From Xiphophorus maculatus (Eukaryota; Chordata; Actinopteri; Cyprinodontiformes; Poeciliidae): a stretch of 64,000 nucleotides of DNA. The notes beneath the pieces were generated by a model. That model had not been told where the DNA came from. It saw only the letters and a list, made by a program, of their open reading frames with translations, and did not search any database. Shown here in pieces: positions 24,662 to 39,899 of the stretch (its first letter is position 1; the number at the start of each line of letters is the position of its first letter). Position numbers and translations under genes: made by a program. Where the stretch lies: positions 2,941,103-3,005,102 of the forward strand of contig NC_036453.1 of the NCBI RefSeq assembly GCF_002775205.1, given 5' to 3'.

Positions 24662-26673
24662 AAGTGGAGAGTAAGTTAGTCATGCTAGCTTAACTTTAAT
24701 CACTTTAACATGAACTCTCGCTGCGCAGTTCAGAGTATTTCGGTTCAGTTAACACAAAAATAAGGCGACCCACATGGATTTCCTGACAAATATTCAGAAG
24801 AGCAGGTGTTTAAATTAGCTATGAAACCACCGCGAGTTTCTCAGGCGATCACTTCCTAATGATCTCAAAATGGAAATTCAGAAACATAAATCTGCAACGG
24901 ACAGAATGTTCAGTTTGGTGTTTGTACGGCCGTTTTTGTGGTAAATGTTTTTGTGTGTGTTTTTTCTTGGTGTTAATTCCTGATGCATTTGAACGTAACC
25001 TCTGCTCTGCGTTCCCGGGGCTGTTGTATAGTGGTTGCCATGGCAACGAGTCTGCGCGTGACGTTAAGCTGACGGTGACAAAAAATAATATTACCGCCTG
25101 TTTTTCTACATTTTTCCCCTGGACAAATTGCATCATTTGTTCGCAGGACGTGGCGATATTCAGAGCAATCATCAAATAGGATGAAATATTTCGTGAAGCT
25201 TCGAGGAGCAAAATTTTGTTACGTTTTAAATCATGGCTCCTATTAAGTAAAATTAGATTATGGGCCATTATAAAGAGAAATTCGCTTTGTTCTCTCTTGT
25301 TTCTAGCATTGACAGAAACCAAACTATAGATTTATTAGCAGAGAGAATATATATTTTACATATCCAAACATCAGCATCTCAACTTTAAGCCACATTTGAT
25401 AGGATCCAGTAATAACTCTGTAATAACTGCTCCAACCAGGCCCCAAAACGGTTTTGCGTCTTTATTATTTGCTATATTAAAGACACATCATATCATAATT
25501 TATTGAATAAGACTGTCTGCCCCCCCCCCTCTCCTCTGTCCCCACCCAAGTTACACCCTTGAAAACATTTATCCCTGATATTGACCAAATGTATGCTAAC
25601 CTCTGAGTTCAAACAAAGTTGTTGTTTTTTTTTAAATCTCCAAAATAAAGTCTTGCTGCTTTTTTTGTCATTTAACAAATAGAAATAACGTTGGTAATTC
25701 TAACTAGCCTAAAACAAGATAAGTTTGTTCTAATTTAACTTCTGACACAAAAAATAAATTATGTTTGTGTCTTTTTATTCTATGTAAGTAAACGTCAGGT
25801 TTCAGCTGTGTGCTTTAAAATGGAGAGAACAACCATATCTGCACTTCACCATGGCTTCAATAATGTGGACTGTTTTTTTTTTTTTTTTTTCCTGTGTACA
25901 ATACAGTGCAGATGCCTTTGTGTCATACTTGAAACTTAAACACTGAACCACAAACAAAAAGGACCGAAGATCTTCTGGTAATGAATCCTGGCCTGTGTGT
26001 GGTCTGTTACCTTAAAAAAAAAAAAAAAAACACTGCAAAATCAAATGTACAGTATCTGTATGTTGTGCTTAACATATGTAGCTGTTCGTTATTATCTGTA
26101 TGAATATGACAACAGGAAATTCATTAACAGAAGAAACTTGAAGGAGCGTTGGTACTAAAATGTTGCACTGCAGGATGTTTCTGTCGTTTGTGGAGCTGGA
26201 GACCGTTTGTATGACATGAGCTGTTTTCTGTAGGCGTAATATCAGAGGTAACATTGGACCAAAGTGACATTGTCTCTGTTCTTTGTTCATGAAATAAAAA
26301 GTTCTCAGAAAAAAAATACAATTGTAAACATTGCCTCTTCTTATCAGATGTTTTATTTACAGACGTAAACAGATTCAGTGCTTTAAAAAAAGAAAAAAAT
26401 TTGCAAAATGCATTAAAATAAAAAAGGTTATTATTTCAGTAGCATAATCTCACAATGAACACTTTAGAAGATTTTCAACCTTTAATTTGAATAAAGTTAG
26501 TCAATGGAGGGGGGGAATCTGTCCCCAAAACAGGTGAAAAAAAAAAAGAACAATTATGATGTTCCGCCGTGTCCCTTGGGGGGCTCTTTATACTGGCTGT
26601 TGGGTCTCTGAATGACCCGTGTCAGAGTCTGGTCTGCATTACGACAGTAAGTCGGGCTCGTTTCTGGTGAGGG

Positions 26674-27852
26674 GTGAACTCCACCAAGGCTGCCCTTTGT
26701 CACCAATTCAAACACAAGACGAAAAGGCTGCTGCAGAAGGAATTTGAGCAATTGAAGGTAGCTCATATTGTCGGTGAGGAAGCATTCAGGTCACAAATCC
26801 AGGCAGAAAAAGAGAAAAGTGACGCCCTCCAACAAGAGCTGGACCAAATCAAAACTCGCTACGAGGAGCTTCAATTGAAATATGAAGCTGCAGGTGAGGA
26901 GAACCTGCAGGTCGACATGCAGATGTTTTATGAAGAAAAAATCAAGCATGAGCAAAAGCTCCTTGAAAACCTGAGAGCTGAGAAGGACGATCTCCAAGAA
27001 AAAATGTCCAAGGAGATTGCCTGCCTGCAGGAAACAGAGAACCGTCTGCAGAGTGAGCTGGTGCTGTATAAGATTTCATACCAAGAATTAAACAGGAGGT
27101 ATGAAGCAGATGTTTCTGCCCTGAGAGAGAAAGCAGACATTTATCAGTATGAGGTGAATTGTGAGAAAGAAGCTAATTTGGAAAGAGCAAAGAATGACCA
27201 TCATCTTATCAATGAACTTAGAGCTGAAAAGAACAATCTGCATCAGAAAATGGCACAAGAGTTCTCTTTCCTGCAGCAGCAATCCACAGAAACCATAAAA
27301 CATCTCCAAAGTGAACTGGAGCAGGTTAAAGTTTCTTACCAGGAACTTAAAATGACATGAAGGAGATGTTTCTGCTTTAAGACATCAAGCAGAAATATTT
27401 AAGCAGGAGGAAGATAAAGAGATGAAAGCTCACTACTGAAAATGATGAGGGACCAAAAGATCATCAGTGAACTTGGAGCCGAGAAGGACAGTCTCCAAAA
27501 GCAACTCACTGTCCTCCAACAACGGTGCTGTAGCTGTGAGGTTAATTATAAAACAGAGCTGGAAAATCTGAAAACGGAGCTCCAAGACAGAGATGAACTA
27601 GGACCTCCAAGAAGAAAAGTGGCCAGGCATCAAGAACCAAACAGTATATAAAACTACACTATCCCTGTAAAAACCATTTATGACCCTGAATCCATGGATC
27701 TGGAACATCTATTAGAGCATATTGAATTTCCTGATGCATCTCCTAAGGAGCTAAATGACTTTGTAAACAAGATGCTGAGAGATTCAAGCAACCTTGACTT
27801 GACCACCATTAACTATAGGCCCTCTATGCAAAACAACACATGCACCATTTGA
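26674..27852 (+). pseudogene. broken intronless coiled-coil gene
   Basis: A frame of 228 codons without an initial ATG (open from 26674) encodes an almost pure heptad-repeat coiled coil rich in Glu, Lys, Gln and Leu. About 110-residue units recur: LRAEKDDLQEKM, LRAEKNNLHQKM and LGAEKDSLQKQL. The frame ends at TGA 27358-27360. The third repeat is 2 bases shorter than the second at that point, so a frameshift is the cause. The shifted frame then meets TGA near 27437, and the reading resumes at about 27442-27651 (ELENLKTELQDRDELG). A further open piece at about 27666-27852 reads VKTIYDPESMDLEHLLEHI and continues to TGA. It looks like one decayed gene or retrocopy with at least two lesions. I do not recognise the parent; generic similarity to golgin, CEP or trichohyalin-type proteins means only coiled coil. 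Confidence 0.6.
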
Positions 27853-29228
<1,376 letters not shown>

Positions 29229-32200
29229 ATGAGTAAGTCGACAGGCTGCTGCCAGGGCTTTCTACATTATGCGTTTGACTATGAAACGCCAAAAACTCTG
29301 ATTATTCCCAGCATACGTGTCGGATTTGTCTTCAGGTTCACGCAGTTCTTGTTGCTGCTGTATGTGGTGGGGTAAGTCTGAACATTTTTAAAAAACATAA
29401 ACCAATAGCCATACTTTTTATGGTTTTATGAGCTCCACCATGGCTGCCGCCTGCTGCAGGTATGTGTGTGTGGTGCAGAAAGCGTACCAGGACAGAGAAT
29501 CTGTCATCAGTACTGTCACGACTAAAGTGAAGGGCTTTGCCTTTACCAACATCTCCAACATGCAGCCTCGTTTTTGGGACGTGGTGGATTACAACATCCC
29601 CCCACAGGTATCTAGAATGTTCCGGGCTCTGCCTGAAGTTTTGCTACCAAATGACTGTGATTAGAGTCTTGGACCTCTGTCCAACAGGGAGATGATTCAT
29701 TCTTCGTGATGACGAACATGGTCATGACCCCCGGGCAAACCCAGTCACGCTGTCCTGAGGTAGGACTAAATGTTTAGAGTGTTTAAATGTATTAACATCC
29801 AGAGCATGTTCTAACTGAGTCATTATCAGTAATATGATGAAGGATACTGTCCCCCCCAACCCCCCTCTTTGCACTGCAGGTACTTTCATCTCTATAATCA
29901 TGGGGACAGTGTTCTTCAAACTTTTGCATGATTTCCATGTAATTCATTTCTATTTGAACTGGTTGGGCTTTTTTTGGTCATCAGGGCTCAGTATATCAGA
30001 TCATGGAAGTCCCAAGTAGTAATGTTCTGTCGATCTGTGTGACCCTGTCAAATTTTCCCACCATCTCAACAATCTGGTGTTTGGTGTTAGTCCTGTTGAA
30101 AACTGCTTTCAGAACACGTACGAGTTTACAGTTACTTAAGGCGAGAGCGATCGTACTCGCATGTGTACTCTTTCTCTAAGCGTTTCTTGAGATAACGAGT
30201 ATATTTTCCTTTTTTTTTTTAGATTAACCCCTTATCTCAATAAAACCATTGGGAAATTAAGTTAACTGAAAACTGAAGATTAACTTAACTAGATAATGTT
30301 TTCTAGAAACTGTTTTCTCTCATTATCTCAAGAAAACGGAAAATGAACTCGAGAAAACTGTAGGGAAAAGGTTACGTTATGTTATGTTGCAGTGCAAAAC
30401 TAACTCCGGTTGTTGAATCAGCATCAGCCTTTAAAGTCAAGACCTATAGGTCTGTCTTCTTATCCCCCGTAAAGGAGGCAGACATGGAAAACCATAAATG
30501 AACTCTAGTAACGTAAAAAAAACTTTAGCATTGTCCCTGCAAATTTCCTTTCCAGCTTCCAACCCCTTCCACTACCTGTGTGGACGACTGTGACTGTGTG
30601 GAGGGTTATAATGATCCTCGAGGGAATGGTACGCCTCAGGCCCAAATATACCTTTATATACCAGCTTTACAAAGCATCACATCATGCACCATGACGATCC
30701 TTCTCCCTCAGGTATACGGACAGGACTGTGTGAAAACTATTCCTCCACTGTCAAGACCTGTGAGGTTCTCTCCTGGTGTCCCCTGGAAATAGACACCAAC
30801 CTACCCAAGTGAGAGCCGACGTCATACTGCAGGATTTATAGGATGGTTTATGGTTTTTAAGACGAGGCTAACCGTGCCGTTTCCCTGCCGAACAGGCGAG
30901 CACTTCTGGCGGAGGCTGAAAACTTCACTGTGCTGATCAAAAACAGCATCACCTACCCAAAGTTCAACTTTCACAAGTGAGCATACTACATCTGAATGTA
31001 GAAAGAAAACAACTCCTGCAGGAAGCGGTTTTATTGAGTGGGATTTTAGCAAAAATGCTTGTCTTCCCTCCTCCAGAAGAAACATACTGTCTCACATTAA
31101 CTCCACGTATCTGAAGACGTGCGAGTTCAACCGCCAAACGCACCCCAACTGTCCCATCTTCCGCCTGAAGCACATCGTCTCTGAAGCCGGCGAGGACTTC
31201 CAGGACATGGCTGTGAAGGTACGGTACTCAGAATAATTACCACTGACAGTGGATTCAAAAGTATTCATTCCCTCTGACTTTTTCCACTTTTTTTTATCAT
31301 GCCGCAAACTCAAAATTCAATGGATTTCAATGCAGTTTTCCATAATAGACCAAAACAAAGAAGTGCATAAGTATGAAAAGAAAGGAAAACAGACCAAATT
31401 CTGAAAGACGACCGTGACACTTTGGGTGGAGATCCACCTTCCAGCAGGACCACAACCCTAAACATGCAGCCGGATCTGCAGTGCAGTTATTTAAATCTAA
31501 CTTTGTATTAGAATGTCCCAGTCAAAGTCTGTGCATTAGTCCATTTCATAACATGTGGTAACGCAAAGAAAACAAAACAGACTTGTTCACTGATGCTCTC
31601 CATCCAGTGTCGGCCTTCAGATGTGCTGCGCTGGTAAATGCATCTGCTAAAACTCTGCTGCTGTCACTGCAGCAAAAAACTAAACTGAGTTACTTTGGAA
31701 AGACTAAACGTAACATAACGTCGCAAAGTGAACAACTTTTGAAACTCGTGTTGTTTTCCTTCCATTTCACAGATATGGTTTACTTGATTTTGACTATCAT
31801 TTTCCTTTCCCTTTAGAATTATGTGCAACTTTGTTTTAGTTTGTCACAAAAAACACAAATAAATACATTAAAGTTTTTCTGTCAACATGTTAAGCTGTTG
31901 GAAGAGCATAAGCACTATTTCAACTAGGCCTGTCATGATAACAAGTTTTACTGGATGACAAATCGTCCCATGAATTTATCTCAATAAGTGATAATATATT
32001 TGTTTTCATGTCATACTATGGTAATGTCATAATAATTCAAGAACGCATTCTCAAAGATCAATACATTTTAAATTTATTTAACACTGTACCTGGAGACATT
32101 TTAAATATCCAAAATAAATAAATAAATAAAACAACAAATAAAATGAATTATGACATTTCTGTAAACAAAATTGTCCTTCAAAAAAAGCGCTAGTTGAGAC

Positions 32201-33962
32201 CGAAACACCAGATACGAGACTTTTTGTCATCCAGTTTTTGGTACAAGCAGAGAGAGAGAGAAAAGAGAAAAATGATAAGTCACCCAACTGGAAATTATTG
32301 AGTTTGTTTTAACTGATCATGTTTCAATTTATCATGTTGTGCCATTAATCGATTTATTGCTTATTGCCTATTTGCAAGGCACCATAATTATAGCTAACTA
32401 CACCATTATTCAGATACATTTTAAAAGTACATGGATAATGATAATTTTTTAAATAATATTTGTAAGGATATTTCGTAGCCTTTTTATTGTTTTGCCATTG
32501 TTGTCGTGTGATTGTCTCTGTGTTTGTGTTTTTTTTCTATCACTTTTTTTTGCGTTGCATGTTTTAAAGGGCGGTGTTCTGGGTATTCTTATTGACTGGA
32601 GCTGCGACCTGGACTGGTGGGCAAGGAAGTGTTATCCCAAGTACACCTTCCGCAGGCTGGACAACAAACATCCAGTCAACAATGTTGCCCCGGGGTACAA
32701 CTTCAGGTGAATCTGTTTTCCATAGACACCTTCTATGTTTTTTTCCGGAAAAGAACAAACGTTGGGGAAACAAACTAATAAAACCCATTTCTTTAGGTTT
32801 GCAAAGTACTACAGGACGGCAGAGGGAGAGGAAGTGAGAACGTTGATCAAAGCGTACGGGATCCGTTTTGACGTCATCGTGTTTGGAACGGTGAGGCTCA
32901 GCAGATTATGAAATTAGAAGGACTCTTGAGTAACTTTGCTTCTGTTCACTTTCCACTGATTTGGATGAATTTGTGTTGCTGCAGGCGGGGAAATTTGGAA
33001 TTGTACCGACCATTGTGAACCTGGGTGCAGCTTTGTCCTTTCTGAGTTTGGTGAGTGAAGATGTGTGTTGCTGCTCCCAGCAAATAGACGACAAGCAGAA
33101 TGTGAGCATCTTCATATGTCCCCATTAGGTTCCCATGCTTGCAGACTGGTTCATATTGACCTGCATGAAGAAGAGAGATCTTTACAGCAGACAGAAATCA
33201 ACGTATCTGGTTGAGGAATCTGAGGCCGAATCGGTGAGAGGTGTTCTCTCATACTTTGCACTTTAGCGTGTGCTTCCCAAAACGTTTCAGCCTCTAACCA
33301 TGAAAAAAGCAGTGACAGAAACATGTGACTATTTCAGTTAGTTGGAGTATTTAATATATTGTTCTTAAAATGGTTAAATAAGGACATGTACACATACTGA
33401 AAAATCTTTGGAACGTCTTAAAGCGGCAGTATCAAGTAAAATCAACTTTTTTGAGCTTTACATCATGTTACAATGTTATTCCCTCATCAAGAGAACAAGT
33501 TGTGTAACTGAGTGCTGCCTGTTACAGTAGAAAAAAAAAAACATGAACGTTTCTGAGTTTGAAAAGTCAACATTTTTTACTTTTGAAATATAAATTTCCA
33601 CAGTTTCTCTACAAAAGTTCCAAGATTAATTTCTAAATTCCAGAGTTTTTTGGTGTAAATTTCTTCTCTTTTTTTTCTTCCTACAATGGCTGGTGCAGAA
33701 CCAGCTTCCATTATACCAGCTTCATCTTTAGCATATTCCTCTTACTTTTGTTCATATTGTTAGAAGTGTAAACATACACATAAAAATACACACATAATAA
33801 TAATTACACGTGACAATCATTTTAAGCTCCTGCGTGTTTAAAACTAAACATGGAGGAGCTATGCAATGTTTTCCAACGAATCACTTTTAACATCTGATTT
33901 ATTTTCCTTCTTACTTTTTCTGAATCCAGGCATCACTGAGCACAACGTATGGAACCCAGTAG
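29229..33962 (+). CDS. P2X purinoceptor, ATP-gated cation channel (P2X2-like or p2rx8)
   Basis: Twelve exons splice in frame to 396 aa: 29229-29371, 29460-29607, 29688-29759, 30556-30628, 30712-30808, 30896-30976, 31077-31218, 32570-32706, 32797-32890, 32985-33050, 33129-33233 and 33930-33962. Twelve exons and about 390 aa are the family norm. Seen in the sequence: the N-terminal YETPK phosphorylation motif, TM1 (about 31-53), the ATP-binding Lys pair in TTKVKG (70, 72), NFT, NFR in GYNFRFAKYY, and [12 protein letters not shown]2 has the conserved Asp in MLADWF, and a YxxxK stabilising motif, YSRQK, follows. The ten canonical ectodomain cysteines are present, plus one extra at residue 133 (VDDCDC). 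TM1 has Tyr where most P2X proteins have Trp after Gly. VQKAYQ, YPKF and DWFILT recall P2X2, but fish also have p2rx8, so the subtype is open. AATAAA lies at 34051. Confidence 0.93.
31240..31480 (+). mobile_element. Tc1-like relic in P2X intron 7
   Basis: AAAAGTATTCATTCCCTCTG is typical of a fish Tc1 terminal region. ACCTTCCAGCAGGACCACAA and CCTAAACATGCAGC come from the transposase DDE region. Most of the transposase is missing. Confidence 0.65.
31926..32395. mobile_element. hAT-like non-autonomous element, GGCCTGTCATGATAACAAG type
   Basis: The stretch begins AGGCCTGTCATGATAACAAG and contains GGATGACAAATCGTCCCATG and GATAATATATTTG. It ends around ATCGATTTATTGCTTATTGC. This motif set marks a very common fish repeat. 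A second diverged copy lies at 40770-41165. The boundaries are approximate. It lies in P2X intron 7. Confidence 0.55.
33415..33520 (+). mobile_element. left-end fragment of the TTAA-ended MITE family
   Basis: CTTAAAGCGGCAGTATCAAG followed by AAAATCAACTTTTTTGAGC and CATCATGTTACAATG matches the left part of 39296-39643. It lies in P2X intron 11. Confidence 0.6.
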
Positions 33963-35395
33963 CAGCCTGGAGTCAGCATGAGAATTCATTTTCTTCATAT
34001 AAATTCATTCTTGCTCTAAAAATGTCACAGATAGATTGTCAGAAGCCTTAAATAAAACTGTTCATGTGTGTAAAGGGAAGGCTGGTGATTTTTTTTTGTT
34101 CCATCTGCCTCTTCACCCTGCGACAATAAAGCAAGTATAAATAAATGATGAAATGTTGTTTTCAAAATATCCTTTAAAATCTTTTACATTTTTTTAAAAA
34201 TTGTGTTGCATTCAAAATTCAAATCAGGCTGTAGAATACCCCAAATATATTTCACATGCAGGTATTAACAAACAGAACTCAAATAAATTTTCTCTGTAAA
34301 GAAGATTCAACAGTGCATACATATTCATTCATTTATTATTTTTTTATTCGGATGTATGTACATCTTTGTGTGTTTGAACAGGGCACACAAAAAGGTTTTA
34401 TAATATGATTCAGTTTTACTCTTCGAGTTTTCTTTTTCTTTCCTATTTTTTAAAATTAAGATAAGGATTTCACAATCTGCAGAGTCATTTATTAATCAGT
34501 AACATTGTTCTGATGTAATTCCTCCTGTCATACGTAGATGTTAAAATTTTAAGGCATGCCTCTTCTGGTCAGGATAAAGAGTTCTCTATTAATTAAATAA
34601 TATTAAAAAGGTCAAACATTTTACCTCAATCTATCTTGATCACTTCTAAAGCGGCGTGACTGACAAGAGGAGGGCAACTCTTCCAGGATTCTACAGTAAA
34701 CACATTGGTACAAAAACAAAATAAAGTTAACAAACAGAAAGCAGACATTACAGAAATTATGATAAATTAAAAATAGTCAATGACTTACAACGTTTATATG
34801 TGTTTACAACTTTTGTATTTGCACTCTTTGAGATAGTGGATAAATAGCTGAATTTTCTCAAAACTGTAAAAAATAAATGAATGTTGAAGATGATGAAAAC
34901 TTACATTTGTGAATATAAAAGTTGCCAAATGTAATAATTAGATTAATTGTCTATTTTCTGTCAGCGTTCGCATTCTTTCCATAAAATCCAAAAATTAAAT
35001 GTTTATTATTGTTTACGTACCTTTCGGGGAGACTCCGCCGCACCGCAGGGGGCGGTATAATACTACCGGACAACACAAGCAGCTTTTCAGAGTAAGCTAG
35101 CGAACAGCTGGGAAGGGAGGCAGGAGAAAGAGGGAGAAGTAACGTCCTTCCCTCTCGTTGTTTTGCTGCTGTAGTTGATAATTGAATGTTTTTCTGGGAG
35201 TTCGTCTAGTAGCTGTCTTCAATTTGTAAGCAGCTAGCATGTCAGCGGTGTTACAGTGGGAGCTAAGCTAACAGCTGTGCAGCTCAGTTTGTTAGCATCG
35301 ATGAGGGAAGCTAACCCCGCCTTCAGTGTGGTAAACAAGGCTCCCCACCTCGTCCTGACTTAGCTGGCCTCCTAACAACGACAGAAGCCAGCAGA
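33963..35395. other. P2X 3' UTR, intergenic DNA and gucd1 promoter region
   Basis: The P2X 3' UTR ends near AATAAA 34051-34056. DNA from 34.1 to 35.0 kb is AT-rich with nothing recognisable. From about 35020 the base composition shifts to GC-rich and CG-containing, marking the gucd1 promoter and 5' UTR. Confidence 0.6.
35020..35395 (+). promoter_or_regulatory. gucd1: gucd1 promoter and 5' UTR with a CTCF-like word
   Basis: GC-rich DNA directly upstream of the gucd1 ATG contains GACTCCGCCGCACCGCAGGG. Within it, ACCGCAGGGGGC (35042-35053) agrees with the CTCF core CCASYAGRKGGC at 10 of 12 positions. No TATA box stands out. The transcription start is not determined. Confidence 0.45.
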
Positions 35396-38167
<2,772 letters not shown>

Positions 38168-39899
38168 TGGACAACGATAACGACCTTGGCTCTTCATCAT
38201 CAGCCTGACTTCAGCAGCTCCCAGGTCCAGCGGCGCCACCTCTGGTCTGCTGTCAGAACTACAGCCAGCTTTTCTTTTTTCTTCCCATCTCGCTCCACAC
38301 CTCAACAGTTCACCCCACTGATGGATGTAAATGTTCACAAGCCAAAACCTCTTCATCTCAGATGAATTATTTTTCTACTCCACTGCGTAAGATGAGCAGA
38401 GTGTTACTGTGACATAGTACAGTATTTTACTGTACTAATTGTACTATTTTAAATTTTGACATCTACAACCGTTCCCGCTCAGCGGATCAGTGGAGCCGTT
38501 AAAACTCCTCGGAGTTTGGAGGAATTATTTGGGGAAAACGGGGCGTCGAATGTGAATTACCAGGGACTGACATGCGCATTATTCAGGGCTTCTCTTCATG
38601 ACTGAGAGTATTGTGCATTTACTCTACTTGTTGTGATTGTTATTGATGTGAAGCTGCTCACCTTTAACCCCCTGTGCCCTCCAGCCTCGCCTCTACCTGC
38701 CTTTTAGGAAGACCCCACCGCTCCCTTTTCATCCACAAGAGTCTAGGAACAGGGAAAACGGAGCGTGGCGGTGTTTTGATCGTCTCAGGTATTCAACGTT
38801 CTGAAGCGTACCAGCTCTGGATCAACACAGTGTGTTCTGTCTGCCAGACTCCGCGCGACACCGAGAGACAAAGGTTTGTTGGGTTCACTAACTTTACTGG
38901 AGAAACGACACGAGTCAAAGCGATTTGTCTCGGGTCGATGTCGATCGGATGGATTCTACTAACTCTAGGTGATTTTTTCTCATTGCCTCTCAGTTTTATT
39001 TATTTATTTTTTTTAAGTTGCGGTAATGTATATACGTCTTTGCACTACATTTCTTTTTGTTTTGTTTTTTTCATACCAGACTCGATTGTGTTATTTAAAA
39101 GTGAATCTTTTTCTAGTGCTACAAAATGTCCGCGCCGTCTGCTCGTGCTCTCTGGTGGAAACAAACGGCACGTTTTAAAACCACAATCTTTATTTTTTTT
39201 TTAAAACATAGAACTGCATTTATTATGAGCTGTAATTAAAAGATTTCCACACACGCTGCGTTCAGTCTGTCTCTTTAGGTAGTCAATAAAATATCTTAAA
39301 GGGGCGGTGTTATGTAAAATTCACTTTTTTGATGGTTATGTTATGTCATCAAAAACATCTGGAGTGTTGCTCTGATTATTTCGTGCATTTTGAGAAATCC
39401 TTTAATCTCCCGTGGCAACCATTCAGCTGGACAAGACAGCTGAATGACTTCCTGAAGGCGGAGCTTCAGAAAGAGCAGGACTTTTTAAAGAGACAGAGGC
39501 TCAATTTCAAAGTCAAATTTCTTTTGAGTCATATTTGATATTTATACATAACTTTTTTTATAGCAACTGAAGGTAACACAGTTACTTGATTCTGCTATAA
39601 AATGACACTATATGCTTGCAAAAACATAATACTGCCCCTTTAAAAATTTTTATTTTTTACTCAACTAAAGGAGGATAAATTATGAAAAGATTTTTTTTTT
39701 TATTTAGTCCAACCCAAGTGGACCCTTTAATTTATTAATTACCAGCTTATAGTTAATTTACCACACACTTGCATATGTTGAGACCAGGGTGCCTTTACTT
39801 GCTATCAGAAGTGACTGCATTAAATCTTCAAGCAGATTTTTACTGAACTGAACAATCACTTGATCATAGAGGGTGCTGCTCTTTGTGAGGAAATGCGTT
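38168..39899. other. gucd1 3' UTR and upb1 3' flank (convergent interval)
   Basis: The gucd1 3' UTR probably reaches AATAAA 39284-39289. A chance 176-codon frame at 38674-39204 lies inside it. The TTAA-ended MITE at 39296-39643 follows directly. On the minus strand an AATAAA (39731-39736 as TTTATT) sits 164 bases after the upb1 stop. Confidence 0.65.
39296..39643. mobile_element. full-length MITE with TTAA ends (reference copy of its family)
   Basis: The element starts TTAAAGGGGCGGTGTTATGT and ends ACATAATACTGCCCCTTTAA, about 20-base inverted repeats with two mismatches. It is 348 bases long. The interior includes CTTCCTGAAGGCGGAGCTTC and TTTTTAAAGAGACAGAGG. TTAA at both ends could be a piggyBac-type target duplication. 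Related copies or fragments lie at 15.5, 19.07, 33.4, 57.9 and 62.9 kb. Confidence 0.75.

Larger units (their letters stand above)
23266..26673. other. zbtb26 3' flank and intergenic DNA
   Basis: Besides the Tc1 relic with its nested MITE (23330-24030), this holds the perfect E-box/AP-1 palindrome at 24421-24460 and a TA run at 24630-24656. It also has poly-T and poly-A stretches near 25877 and 26015. I find no coding exon with splice support. Confidence 0.6.

Noticed and set aside
38674-39204. 176-codon plus-strand frame after gucd1
   Set aside because: It lies inside the gucd1 3' UTR, has no recognised domain and starts without a supporting context. It is treated as a chance frame.
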